DNA from: Marinobacterium sedimentorum
Lineage (GTDB): Bacteria; Pseudomonadota; Gammaproteobacteria; Pseudomonadales; Balneatricaceae
Reading direction: 5' to 3'
Assembly (NCBI RefSeq): GCF_024267675.1
Contig: NZ_JALDYX010000029.1
Coordinates: 1 to 62,768 of the forward strand
DNA: 62,768 bases
Shown one piece after another: positions 34,928 through 43,684 of this stretch. The notes below the pieces were generated by a model. It was given only the letters and a program-made list of their open reading frames with translations. It was not told the origin of the DNA and did no database searches. The position numbers and the translations under genes were made by a program. How positions within the stretch are numbered: position 1 is the first letter of the stretch; each line of letters opens with the position of its first letter.

Positions 34928-35336
34928 TGCGCAGGTCCAGTCCCAGCGCCCGCCGGGTACTCTCAAGGCCGATGCGCGTCAGTGCGCGGCGCATCAGCCA
35001 CAGCGAGATCAGCGCCAGCATAACGTTGGCCAGCGCCAGGCTGCCGAGCGCCAGGCTCCAGCTCCAGCCCAGTGCCAGCAGCCCTGTCAGTGCCGCCGCC
35101 AGCAGCAGCCCCCAGACGCTGAATGCCGCCAGGGCACCGATCAGCGCCAGCGCCAGGGTCATGCCCAGCATCAGGCCGGCGTAGCGGGCTTCCAGAGTGA
35201 GCAGAGTGAGCAGTTGGGCAAGGTGCTGCCGGCTGGTGGCGAAAACGCCGGCTGCCGCGTCGATCAGTGACAGGGACTCGGGCGTGGCGGGATCGGCCGC
35301 GTCCTGGGGGCCGGCGTGCATTGGTGAAGGCTTCAT
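34911..35336 (-). CDS. Holin-superfamily/YqjE-like membrane protein
   Basis: The 141-residue protein has two strongly hydrophobic hairpins (about 55-75 and 80-115) after an amphipathic N-terminus, matching the phage_holin_3_6/YqjE family. Despite the name these chromosomal proteins are not lysis proteins. It starts 3 bases after the DUF883 stop and overlaps the next gene. Confidence 0.82.
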   Translation of the reverse strand: MKPSPMHAGPQDAADPATPESLSLIDAAAGVFATSRQHLAQLLTLLTLEARYAGLMLGMTLALALIGALAAFSVWGLLLAAALTGLLALGWSWSLALGSLALANVMLALISLWLMRRALTRIGLESTRRALGLDLRNDDAD

Positions 35337-35339
35337 GCG

Positions 35340-35618
35340 TCAGCGGCGTCGTGTCAGTACGCCGATCAAAATACCCAGGGCCACGGAACCGCCCACGACC
35401 GCCCAGGGATTGTCGCGGACAATCTGCGTGAGGTTAGTGCGCAGGTCGCGACTCTTGTCGGTTAACTGTTCACCGCGTTCGTGCAGCCCGTGCTCGAGTT
35501 CTGCACCCACCTTGGCGGCCTGTTCGATGCGCTCATGCAGGTCGTCGGCGACGCGCCGGGACAGGGTTTCACTCTCCTGAACGGAGGCTTCGCTGTCCGC
35601 AGGATTTGGTGTGTTCAT
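35340..35618 (-). CDS. DUF883 (YqjD/ElaB-like) membrane-anchored protein
   Basis: About 92 residues: a long charged helix (LSRRVADDLHERIEQAAKVG...) and a C-terminal membrane anchor DNPWAVVGGSVALGILIGVLTRRR, the signature of YqjD/ElaB/YgaM. E. coli homologues tether ribosomes to the membrane in stationary phase. ATG 35618 has GAGGATGG upstream. First gene of the three-gene set. Confidence 0.9.
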   Translation of the reverse strand: MNTPNPADSEASVQESETLSRRVADDLHERIEQAAKVGAELEHGLHERGEQLTDKSRDLRTNLTQIVRDNPWAVVGGSVALGILIGVLTRRR

Positions 35619-35921
35619 GGTATTTGCCATCCTCATATCCGGTGAATGCCCGGTTCAGCAGCATACTCAGGCCTGATGTGCTGCCCTAATCACTGTAGTT
35701 CAGATCAACTGCCGGTGGTGAGCTCTGCAGTGACTGATTTCACCCCTTGATGCGGCCGGATTCGCCAATGGCCAGTTCCCGATCGACGTCACTGTCGTCT
35801 CGATGTTGTTCCTGGTGGATCTGGTTTTGTCGATGGTGTTCATAATCGCGTGGCCAGCGCCGCTGTTTTGAATGGCGCGGCCGCGGGCGCCCGATAAGGT
35901 AATAGGCGGCGATAACGGCAT

Positions 35922-35955
35922 AAAAAAACGCCCCTTTCGTGAGAAAGGGGCGTTT
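35922..35955 (-). terminator. Terminator of the formaldehyde dehydrogenase gene
   Basis: A 13-bp stem (35926-35938 with 35943-35955, loop GTGA) is followed on the minus strand by a run of seven T. It lies 26 bases past the stop of the gene at 35981-37177. The flanking stretch 35637-35921 shows nothing else of note. Confidence 0.93.
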
Positions 35956-35980
35956 CAGTACACTAGCTGTTGGGTGTCGT

Positions 35981-37177
35981 TCAGGCCGCCACAGTGCCAT
36001 GCGGATCTATAACGTACTTCTTGGCCGCGCCGCCGTCGAACTCGGCGTACCCATTGGGTGCCTGATCCAGGGTAATGACTTCCACATTGACTGCGTCGGC
36101 AATCTTCACCTTGTTGAACAGGATGGCCTGCATCAGCGGGCGGTGGTATTTCATCACCGGGCACTGGCCGGTGTGGAAGGAGTGGGACTTGGCCCAGCCC
36201 AGGCCGAAGCGCATGCTCAGGGCACCCTGCTTGGCGGCGGCATCGACGGCACCGGGATCTTCGGTCACGTACAGGCCCGGAATGCCGATCTGGCCGCCGG
36301 CGCGGGTCAGGGTCATGGCGGAGTTCAGTACGGTAGCTGGTGCTTCCTTGCCGTGGTTGCAGCCACAGGCGTGGGCTTCAAAGCCGACGCAGTCGACGAA
36401 GGCATCGACTTCACGCTCGCCCAGAATGGCTTCGATTTTGTCGGCCATATCGCCGTCCTGGGTCAGGTCGATGGTTTCGCAACCAAAGCTGCGGGCCTGG
36501 GCCAGGCGATCTTCCACCATGTCACCGACGATGACGCAGGCGGCACCCAGCAGGTGCGCCGATACGGCAGCGGCGAGACCGACGGGGCCGGCACCGGCGA
36601 TGTACACCGTGGAGCCCGGGCCTACGCCTGCGGTCACGCAGCCATGGAAACCGGTGGGGAAGATGTCGGACAGCAGGGTCAGATCACGGATCTTCTCCAT
36701 GGCCTGGTCGGCATCCGGGAATTTCAGCAGGTTGAAGTCAGCGTAGGGCACCATGACGTATTCGGCCTGGCCACCGACCCAGCCGCCCATGTCGACGTAA
36801 CCGTAGGCAGCGCCAGGGCGCGCCGGGTTGACGTTCAGGCAGATACCGGTCTTGCCTTCCTTGCAGCTGCGGCAGCGGCCGCAGGCGATGTTGAAGGGCA
36901 CGGACACCAGGTCGCCCTGCTGGATGAATTCGACGTCGCGGCCACACTCAACCACGATACCGGTGATTTCGTGACCCAGTACCAGGCCTTCTTCGGCGGT
37001 GGTGCGCCCACGCACCATGTGCTGGTCGCTACCGCAGATGTTGGTGGTAACGACTTTCAGGATCACGCCGTGGTCGCATTTGCGGTTGCCGATGGCGAGT
37101 TCCGGGTAGGCGATGGATTCAACGGCGACTTTGCCGGCGCCTTTGTAAACGACACCGCGGTTTGCGTTGCTGCTCAT
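35981..37177 (-). CDS. fdhA: Glutathione-independent formaldehyde dehydrogenase
   Basis: The 398-residue zinc alcohol-dehydrogenase-fold enzyme matches the Pseudomonas putida type (about 399 residues). Catalytic zinc ligand region NICGSDQHM, GHE in LGHEITG, four-cysteine structural zinc CGRCRSCKEGKTGIC and NAD site GAGPVGLAAA are visible. It oxidises formaldehyde to formate with NAD+. Start ATG 37177 has GGAG upstream. It fits the betaine/sarcosine pathway, where demethylations release formaldehyde. Confidence 0.96.
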   Translation of the reverse strand: MSSNANRGVVYKGAGKVAVESIAYPELAIGNRKCDHGVILKVVTTNICGSDQHMVRGRTTAEEGLVLGHEITGIVVECGRDVEFIQQGDLVSVPFNIACGRCRSCKEGKTGICLNVNPARPGAAYGYVDMGGWVGGQAEYVMVPYADFNLLKFPDADQAMEKIRDLTLLSDIFPTGFHGCVTAGVGPGSTVYIAGAGPVGLAAAVSAHLLGAACVIVGDMVEDRLAQARSFGCETIDLTQDGDMADKIEAILGEREVDAFVDCVGFEAHACGCNHGKEAPATVLNSAMTLTRAGGQIGIPGLYVTEDPGAVDAAAKQGALSMRFGLGWAKSHSFHTGQCPVMKYHRPLMQAILFNKVKIADAVNVEVITLDQAPNGYAEFDGGAAKKYVIDPHGTVAA

Positions 37178-37342
37178 TGACAACACTCCTTCTGATTTTT
37201 ATGTGTATAGCCGATATGGACGGGCCTGGTGCACACTCTTGCTGTTGCGGGCAAAGACTGTGTTGCAGCGGCTGCCTGAATCCATCCTGATACCCTAGTG
37301 CTTCGCGTGATTGTTGATGTGTCTGAATGAGTCGCCCACATA

Positions 37343-37371
37343 CCTAATTGAGACATGGCGGCGCAATTAGG
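37343..37371. promoter_or_regulatory. Inverted repeat between fdhA and sdaA
   Basis: CCTAATTG (37343-37350) and CAATTAGG (37364-37371) form a perfect 8-bp inverted repeat with a 13-base spacer in the divergent promoter region 37178-37558. It could be an operator for a shared regulator; TTTT follows on the plus strand, so a small terminator is the alternative. The rest of the gap shows nothing clear. Confidence 0.45.
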
Positions 37372-37558
37372 TTTTATCGGTGTGATTGTGACTAGATAGA
37401 GGTCGCTGCCTGACAAGTGCGTGGGGCGCGCAGGGTAGATAATCCATGTCATATGAACAGGGCTGTCAGCAGCATCTGGCCCGGCATGGCAGGGGCGGGT
37501 GCAATGCGTACCAGTGCCTGCTTCACCTCATAATAACGACAGTTTTGCCGGAGGCATC

Positions 37559-38935
37559 ATGGGTATCAGCGTATTTGATTTGTTCAAGATCGGGGTCGGT
37601 CCTTCAAGCTCCCATACCGTGGGCCCCATGAGTGCAGCCGCCGAGTTTGCGGCCCATCTTGAAGGCATGGCGCTGATTCCGGACGTCTCACGCCTGAAGG
37701 TTGAACTCTTCGGCTCGCTGAGCGCCACCGGCATCGGTCATGGTACCGACAAGGCCGTGATCATGGGGCTGATGGGGGAACGCCCGGCCAGTATTGATCC
37801 GGATATCATCGATCCCACCATCGACACGCTGAAAAACGACGGTGAACTGCGGCTGATGGGCAAGCGTGTTGTCGTTTTCGACTGGGCTCGCGACATGCAG
37901 CTGCTGGAGGAATGCCTGCCCTACCACCCCAACGCCATGCGTCTGAGTGCCTATGCCGACGACGAGCTGCTGTTCAGCAATACCTACTATTCCATTGGCG
38001 GCGGTTTCGTGATCGACGAGAAGGAAGCCCAGGCCGGCGCGCCGGCGGTGCACCAGGTCAGCCTGCCCTACGAATTCAACAACGCCGTCGAACTGCTGCG
38101 CCTGTGCAAGACCCACGGCCTGCGCATCAGCCAGCTGATGATGGAAAACGAGAAGGTCTGGCGCCCGGAAGCGGAAACCCGCGCCGGGCTGCAGCAGATC
38201 TGGCAGGCCATGCAGGACTGCGTCGCCAAGGGGCTGGAGCAGGAAGGCATACTGCCGGGCGGTCTCAAGGTGCGTCGCCGGGCCCACGGCCTGCATCGTT
38301 CGCTAAAAGAAGCCACGGCGCCGAACGTGATCAGCTCGACCCTGAGCGCCATGGACTGGGTCAACCTTTATGCGCTGGCGGTGAATGAAGAAAATGCCGC
38401 CGGCGGACGTATGGTGACGGCGCCGACCAATGGCGCTGCGGGCATTATCCCGGCGGTGCTGATGTACTACATGCGATTCAAGGATCAGGCTACCGACGAG
38501 GATGTGGTGGATTTCCTGCTGGCCGCCGCTGCGGTGGGCACTCTGTGCAAGAAAAACGCCTCTATCTCCGGTGCCGAAGTGGGCTGTCAGGGTGAGGTGG
38601 GTTCCGCCTGTGCCATGGCGGCTGCGGGCCTGACCGAAGTCATGGGTGGTACGCCGGAGCAGGTGGAGAACGCCGCCGAGATCGGCTTGGAGCACAACCT
38701 GGGTCTGACCTGCGATCCGGTGGGTGGTCTGGTGCAGGTGCCCTGCATCGAGCGTAATGCCATTGCCGCAATGAAGGCCATCAATGCCACTCAGATGGCA
38801 CTGCGTGGTGACGGCGAGCACTTTATCTCGCTGGACAAGGTGATCCGCACCATGCTGGAAACCGGCCGCGACATGCAGGACAAGTACAAGGAAACCTCCC
38901 GCGGCGGTCTGGCGGTCAATGCCATCGAGTGCTAA
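37559..38935 (+). CDS. sdaA: L-serine ammonia-lyase, iron-sulfur type
   Basis: The 458-residue single-chain enzyme has the beta domain start SVFDLFKIGVGPSSSHTVGPM and cluster cysteines in CKKNASISGAEVGCQGEVGSACAMA and CDPVGG. It deaminates serine to pyruvate through a labile [4Fe-4S] cluster. ATG 37559 has GGAGG. It would drain the serine made by GlyA from betaine-derived glycine. Confidence 0.96.
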   Translation: MGISVFDLFKIGVGPSSSHTVGPMSAAAEFAAHLEGMALIPDVSRLKVELFGSLSATGIGHGTDKAVIMGLMGERPASIDPDIIDPTIDTLKNDGELRLMGKRVVVFDWARDMQLLEECLPYHPNAMRLSAYADDELLFSNTYYSIGGGFVIDEKEAQAGAPAVHQVSLPYEFNNAVELLRLCKTHGLRISQLMMENEKVWRPEAETRAGLQQIWQAMQDCVAKGLEQEGILPGGLKVRRRAHGLHRSLKEATAPNVISSTLSAMDWVNLYALAVNEENAAGGRMVTAPTNGAAGIIPAVLMYYMRFKDQATDEDVVDFLLAAAAVGTLCKKNASISGAEVGCQGEVGSACAMAAAGLTEVMGGTPEQVENAAEIGLEHNLGLTCDPVGGLVQVPCIERNAIAAMKAINATQMALRGDGEHFISLDKVIRTMLETGRDMQDKYKETSRGGLAVNAIEC

Positions 38936-39001
38936 TGGCCAATAAACAGGCTGTTTAAAAGCGACAAGCAGCAAGGTGCAAGTGGAAAAATCTAGCGCCT
39001 G

Positions 39002-39033
39002 AAAGCCGGCGGCTGTATCAGTCGCCGGCTTTT
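39002..39033. terminator. Convergent terminator (sdaA / LysR)
   Basis: AAAGCCGGCG 39002-39011 pairs with CGCCGGCTTT 39023-39032, extended internally by CTG/CAG, and followed by T. On the minus strand the same stem ends in TTT and overlaps the LysR stop, so it may serve both genes. Confidence 0.82.
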
Positions 39034-39938
39034 GCCGTTTCTAATGCGTGCAGATTACGCCAGTCGGGGTTCTCGAAGGCCTCCACCAGGTAATCGATAC
39101 AGTGGCGCACTTTGGGTGAAAGGTGACGGCTGCGTGGGTAGACCGCCCAGATGGCGCTGTCCTGGCAACGGAACTCGTCCAGTACGCTGACCAGGGCGCC
39201 GCTGTTCAGATGCGGCTCGACTATATAGTCGGGCAGGCAGGCCAGTCCCAGCCCCTGCAGTGTGGCCTCTAGCAGCAAAACCCCTGAGTTGGCGTGCCAG
39301 TTGCCGCTGGCGCGGACGTCCTTGCGCTGACCTTCAACACAGAAATTCCAGTTGGCGGTCGAACCGCGCAGGCAGTTGTGCCCGGCTAGGTCCAGCAGGC
39401 TGTGGGGCCTGCCCTTGGCGGCCAGATAGCTCTCTGTGGCGACGATGTATTCGCGTCTGTCGCTGAGGCGGCGTGCCACCAGGTTGGAGTCTTTAAGTGT
39501 GCCCAGACGAATGGCCAGATCGTAGCCTTCATTGATCAGATCCACCGTGCGGTTGGTCAGGTTCAGATCCAGGCTCAGGCGTGTCTGCTGTTGCATGAAA
39601 CGGGTCAGCATGGGGCCTATGTAACGCTCGCCAAAGGTAGAGCCGCAACTGACACGCAGCAGGCCGTGGGGTTCGTTGCTGAAACTTGTGATCTGCTGCT
39701 CGGCATCGCTGAAGCCGTCGGCCAGGGTCTGGCTCTGCTCGAAGAACCACTGGCCCGATTCGGTCAGGGTCACGCGGCGGGTGGTGCGTATCAGTAGCTG
39801 GGTATTGAGGCGCTGTTCCAGGTGGCTCAGCAGGCGGCTGACATGGGAGCTGGAAACGCGCAGCTTGGTGGCCGCGGCCGACAGGCTGCCCAGGCGTGCG
39901 ACCTCTATGAAGGCTTCAATACTTTCCCAGCGGTGCAT
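39018..39938 (-). CDS. LysR-family transcriptional regulator
   Basis: The 306-residue protein has an N-terminal HTH (GSLSAAATKLRVSSSHVSRLLSHLEQRL) and an effector domain of the CrgA/DmlR-like group (LRVSCGSTFGERYIGPML, GYDLAIRLG). It is divergent from gbdR. Its target is unknown. Confidence 0.92.
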   Translation of the reverse strand: MHRWESIEAFIEVARLGSLSAAATKLRVSSSHVSRLLSHLEQRLNTQLLIRTTRRVTLTESGQWFFEQSQTLADGFSDAEQQITSFSNEPHGLLRVSCGSTFGERYIGPMLTRFMQQQTRLSLDLNLTNRTVDLINEGYDLAIRLGTLKDSNLVARRLSDRREYIVATESYLAAKGRPHSLLDLAGHNCLRGSTANWNFCVEGQRKDVRASGNWHANSGVLLLEATLQGLGLACLPDYIVEPHLNSGALVSVLDEFRCQDSAIWAVYPRSRHLSPKVRHCIDYLVEAFENPDWRNLHALETAKAGD

Positions 39939-40318
39939 GAAGGCCTGCCTTTGCTCTGTTAGGGTGCATTAGAGGGTTCGTGGTGCGATCTGCCGGCCAT
40001 TTTTGGCGGCCGCCGATTCTCTTCCAAACGGATAAAAAATAACAGTTTTTTGTGTGCCTTGCTCAGTCGCAATAATGATTTGCAGTATAGGTGAGTTTGA
40101 TGGCTTCCCATTGTCCGAAAAACGACTACAGTCAGGGCTTCTTGCGGTATCGCCGCAGGAGTCAGTCGGCGCCTGAGCCCCGCCGACTGCAGGCTGCGGC
40201 ATTTTAAGCCGGATTCGCGGTCATAAAACATGCACAGCCCGTAACATGGCCGCCGATAGGCGATCTGGATTGCGGTGGTGATTATAAGAAAAACAGGCAT
40301 AGCAATTGCTAGCCGTGA

Positions 40319-40356
40319 TTCAGCAACCGACACCAACGGGCGTGTTGCTGAAGGAG
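40319..40356 (+). promoter_or_regulatory. Leader hairpin overlapping the gbdR ribosome binding site
   Basis: TTCAGCAAC (40319-40327) pairs perfectly with GTTGCTGAA (40344-40352). The AAGGAG ribosome binding site at 40351-40356 begins inside the 3' arm. The stem could hide part of the site and tune gbdR translation. A TAGCAATTGCTA palindrome lies just upstream at 40300-40311. The remainder of the gap 39939-40299 shows no gene. Confidence 0.5.
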
Positions 40357-40363
40357 CTAACTA

Positions 40364-41500
40364 ATGAACGATTCTATCCCGGGTACCCGCGCTGCGGCCG
40401 AGCCGAAAAGCCGCAACATCGGTTTTCTACTGCTTAAAAACTTCACGATGATTTCGCTGGCATCCGCGATAGAACCGCTGCGCATGGCAAACCAGTTAAG
40501 CGGCAAGGAACTCTACAACTGGTACACCCTCACTGAAGACGGCGAGCCGGTGCGCGCCAGTGATGGCATTCAGATAACCCCCGACGGCGGTATGACAGAT
40601 CCGTTTGAGCTGGACACCATAATCGTGGCCGGCGGCGTCAATATTACCCGTAGCTACAGCAAGCGTGAGCTGTCCTGGCTGCAGTCCATGGGCCGCAAAG
40701 GGCGCAAGCTCGGCGGTATCTGCACCGGCGCCTATGCGCTGGCCGAAGCCGGTTTGATGAATGGCTACGAGTGCAGCGCCCACTGGGAGTGTATCGCCTC
40801 GCTGCAGGAAGCCTTCCCCAAGGTGAATTGCACCAATCGCCTGTTCTCGGTCGATCGGGATCGTCTTACTGGCAGTGGCGGTACAGTGCCGCTGGACATG
40901 ATGCTCAACATGATCAAGCAGGAGCATGGCTACCAGCTTTCTGCCGCCATCTCGGAAATGTTTATCTGCGACCGCATTCGCAATGAAACCGATCACCAGC
41001 GCATTCCGCTGCGTCATGTGCTGGGTACCACTCAGCCCAAGCTGGTGGAGGTGGTGTCCCTGATGGAAGCCAACCTGGAAGAGGCGATCGAGCTGGACCA
41101 GCTGGCCTGTTACGTGGGCCTGTCGCGGCGCCAGCTGGAGCGACTGTTCCAGAAATACCTGCAGTGTTCGCCTTCGCGTTATTACCTCAAGCTGCGCCTG
41201 ACCAAGGCACGCCAGCTGCTGAAACAGACGTCGATGTCGATTATCGAAGTGGCCTCGGCCTGTGGTTTTGTCTCGACACCGCATTTCAGCAAGTGCTACC
41301 GCGAACACATCGGTATTCCACCGCGTGAAGAGCGCATGGGCATGCGGGTGGGACGCAACGCCGAGGTGCTGATGGATCCGATGTCCCGCGCTCTGGGGAC
41401 GGTGTTCGGTGGTCTGGGTGGAGCTGTGTCGTCCACCGCCATGACCGCGCTCACCGAAGCCCAGTCCGAGCCCAGCTATGGCTCGGTGACGCTGCAGTAG
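40364..41500 (+). CDS. gbdR: GbdR-like regulator of glycine betaine catabolism
   Basis: The 378-residue protein has an N-terminal GATase1-like domain (about 18-210; the ICTGAYALAEAGLM segment corresponds to the nucleophile elbow) and a C-terminal AraC DNA-binding domain with two HTH units (LDQLACYVGLSRRQLERLFQKYL; SIIEVASACGFVSTPHFSKCYREHIG). In Pseudomonas, GbdR activates the betaine, dimethylglycine and sarcosine genes in response to betaine or dimethylglycine. Its location directly before the dgc block strongly supports that role. Confidence 0.93.
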   Translation: MNDSIPGTRAAAEPKSRNIGFLLLKNFTMISLASAIEPLRMANQLSGKELYNWYTLTEDGEPVRASDGIQITPDGGMTDPFELDTIIVAGGVNITRSYSKRELSWLQSMGRKGRKLGGICTGAYALAEAGLMNGYECSAHWECIASLQEAFPKVNCTNRLFSVDRDRLTGSGGTVPLDMMLNMIKQEHGYQLSAAISEMFICDRIRNETDHQRIPLRHVLGTTQPKLVEVVSLMEANLEEAIELDQLACYVGLSRRQLERLFQKYLQCSPSRYYLKLRLTKARQLLKQTSMSIIEVASACGFVSTPHFSKCYREHIGIPPREERMGMRVGRNAEVLMDPMSRALGTVFGGLGGAVSSTAMTALTEAQSEPSYGSVTLQ

Positions 41501-41833
41501 CATCCGCTTGCCCGTTCCCTGCAACCAGCCCCGGCCTTAGCGTCGGGGTTTGTCGTTTTAAGAACAGTCCTCTGCTCCTTCCCGGTCGTGTCCAAAGGTC
41601 GGCTCTAAGTGGCGAAACCTGCGCCGTTACTGGCTTTCCCGCATTTCTTTCGTGTCTGACGCTTTTGACAATCAGCGAGTCGTTTTCAGTACCTCTGGTT
41701 GGGCGGCGAAGGACTAGACTGGCTCCATTGCTGCTATCCGCTATCGCCGTCATTGTGCTGCGCTCCCGGTCCGGCATCTGAACGAACTCCTGCGGCACCA
41801 ACTGCGGGCATCTGAATTTTTGGGGGGAAACCG
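41501..41833. promoter_or_regulatory. Region between gbdR and the dgc block, with terminator-like hairpin and direct repeat
   Basis: CCCCG 41529-41533 pairs with CGGGG 41544-41548 before TTTG, a modest terminator for gbdR. GGCATCTGAA occurs twice, at 41773-41782 and 41807-41816, 34 bases apart (about three helical turns), just upstream of the next gene. It is a candidate activator half-site pair, perhaps for GbdR. No gene is seen. Confidence 0.45.
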
Positions 41834-42811
41834 ATGAACGCAGCTGAACTGCACCAGGATTCGATCGTTATCGACGGCCTGATTATTGCCAAGTGGAACC
41901 GGGAACTGTTCGAAGACATGAAGAAGGGCGGCCTGACGGCGGCCAACTGTACCGTGTCCATCTGGGAAGGCTTTCAGAATACGGTCAACAACATTGTCGA
42001 GATGAACCAGCTGATCACCGAAAACAGCGACCTGCTGCGCCCGGTGCACAGCACCAGCGACATTCTGCGTGCCAAGCAAGAAGGCAAGACCGGCATCATC
42101 TACGGTTTTCAGAACGCCCACGCCTATGAAGACAAGATCGGCTATGTTGAAGTCTTCAAGAGGCTCGGTGTTGGCATCGTACAGATGTGCTACAACACCC
42201 AGAACCTCATCGGCACCGGCTGCTACGAGCGTGACGGCGGCCTGTCCGGTTTCGGCCGCGAAATCGTCGCCGAGATGAACCGTGTCGGTGTTATGTGCGA
42301 CCTGTCCCATGTTGGCTCCAAGACCTCCGAAGAGGTGATTCTGGAGTCTAAAAAGCCGGTGTGCTACTCCCACTGCCTGCCGTCCGGTCTGAAGGATCAC
42401 CCGCGCAACAAGTCCGATGAAGAGCTGAAGTTCATTGCTGATCACGGCGGCTTTATCGGCGTGACCATGTTCGCACCCTTCCTCAAGAACGGTATCGATT
42501 CCACCATCGACGATTACGCCGAGGCGATCGAATACGTGGTCAACATCGCCGGTATCGACCAGGTGGGTATAGGTACCGACTTTACCCAGGGTCACGATCA
42601 GGCGTTCTTTGAAATGCTGACCCACGACAAGGGCTACGCCCGTCGCCTGACGCGCTTTGGCAAGATCATCAACCCCGAAGGCATCCGCACCGTGGGCGAG
42701 TTTGGCAACCTGACCGAAACCCTGCTGCGTCGCGGCTTCGATGAAGCCTCAGTACGCAAGATCATGGGCGAGAACTGGGTGCGTGTACTGGGCGATGTCT
42801 GGGGCGAATAA
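41834..42811 (+). CDS. Peptidase M19 (membrane dipeptidase)-like protein of the betaine cluster
   Basis: The 325-residue protein has the M19 barrel. The second-half metal motifs are kept (MCDLSHVG, CYSHCLPSGLKDHPRN, GIGTDFTQGHD). The first-half ligands are not: the usual IDGHND is IDGLII, and the Glu of the GxEGxH motif is Gln in YGFQNAH. A normal binuclear-zinc dipeptidase activity is therefore doubtful. The homologous gene is found beside dgcA in Pseudomonas. Its role in dimethylglycine use is unknown. Confidence 0.87.
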   Translation: MNAAELHQDSIVIDGLIIAKWNRELFEDMKKGGLTAANCTVSIWEGFQNTVNNIVEMNQLITENSDLLRPVHSTSDILRAKQEGKTGIIYGFQNAHAYEDKIGYVEVFKRLGVGIVQMCYNTQNLIGTGCYERDGGLSGFGREIVAEMNRVGVMCDLSHVGSKTSEEVILESKKPVCYSHCLPSGLKDHPRNKSDEELKFIADHGGFIGVTMFAPFLKNGIDSTIDDYAEAIEYVVNIAGIDQVGIGTDFTQGHDQAFFEMLTHDKGYARRLTRFGKIINPEGIRTVGEFGNLTETLLRRGFDEASVRKIMGENWVRVLGDVWGE

Positions 42812-42976
42812 TAGCGGCCTGTCGGCCCTGACCTGGCCTGCTGCGGAAAAGTCGACATTGGGTAGTTTGGGCGCTCTTTCTCGTTGAATAGAACCACTAT
42901 TCGCCTCTAAAGAGCACACCAAACTCCCTCGAAGCGCCTTCCCCTCGCGACGACCGGGCAGGACCGAAAGGCCGCC
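42812..42976. mobile_element. MITE-like palindromic element, copy B
   Basis: Starts immediately after the preceding stop codon. It is alignable over about 165 bases with the reverse complement of 18856-19024 (shared CTGCGGAAAAG, GCTCTTT, GAATAG-N5-CTATTC, GCCTC, AAAGAGC). A nested stem is clear: AGTTTGG 42864-42870/CCAAACT 42919-42925, GCTCTTT 42873-42879/AAAGAGC 42909-42915 and GAATAG 42886-42891/CTATTC 42896-42901. The right terminal repeat is more decayed than in copy A. Confidence 0.7.
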
Positions 42977-43016
42977 GGCCTGTCGGAACAATTAATTAGA
43001 TTTTGGAGTTAAGAAC

Positions 43017-43547
43017 ATGGGTGTACATGCACCGGAAATGCCGATCCAGGTTGATGATGAAACCGGCGTCTGGGTAACAGACGCGCTGCCAATGCTGTAC
43101 GTGCCGCGTCATTTTTTCGTCAATAACCATATGGGTATTGAAGAGGAAATCGGGCCTGAGCGTTACGCTGACATTCTCTACAAGGCCGGCTACAAGTCCG
43201 CCTGGCACTGGTGCGAAAAGGAAGCCGAGGCCCATGGCCTGTCGGGTGCCGCAGTGTTTGAACATTACATGAAGCGCCTGTCCCAGCGCGGCTGGGGTTT
43301 CTTCATTACCGAAGAGCTGGATCTGGAAAAGGGCACCGCCCGCGTACGGCTGGAAAACTCCGCCTTCGTTTACCAGTACGGCAAGGTGAATCGCAAGGTC
43401 GATTACATGTTCACCGGCTGGTTTGCCGGCGCCATGGACCAGATCGCCCAGAGCCTGGGTTATCCGGTACGTACCGTTGCGGTACAGACCCAGTGCGCGG
43501 CAGAAGAGGGCTGTGACTACGGCATCTTCGAAGTGAGCCCGCTCTAA
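43017..43547 (+). CDS. V4R/DUF5943-like protein of the betaine cluster
   Basis: The 176-residue protein ends with AVQTQCAAEEGCDYGIFEVSPL, like the cysteine-containing end of V4R (4-vinyl reductase) ligand-binding domains; the body has the IGPERYADILYKAGYKSAW pattern. It corresponds in place to the conserved gene between the M19 gene and dgcA in Pseudomonas. It may bind a small ligand or cofactor for DgcAB. No catalytic role is established. Confidence 0.8.
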   Translation: MGVHAPEMPIQVDDETGVWVTDALPMLYVPRHFFVNNHMGIEEEIGPERYADILYKAGYKSAWHWCEKEAEAHGLSGAAVFEHYMKRLSQRGWGFFITEELDLEKGTARVRLENSAFVYQYGKVNRKVDYMFTGWFAGAMDQIAQSLGYPVRTVAVQTQCAAEEGCDYGIFEVSPL

Positions 43548-43684
43548 AGCACAGCTCCTGTACAAAAAAAGATCAGGCCGGCGTTCGGCGCCGGTTCCAT
43601 AGCCACAGCGCTGCTGTGTGCCAGATTCAGACACAGTGCCGCAGCCCAGGCTGCGGTCATCAATAAGAGTTACGGGGTGTCGCC

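Noticed and set aside
34911..35336. Prophage lysis module because of the holin-like protein
   Set aside because: The flanking DUF883 and YqjK-like genes show this is the chromosomal yqjDEK-type set; no other phage genes are nearby.
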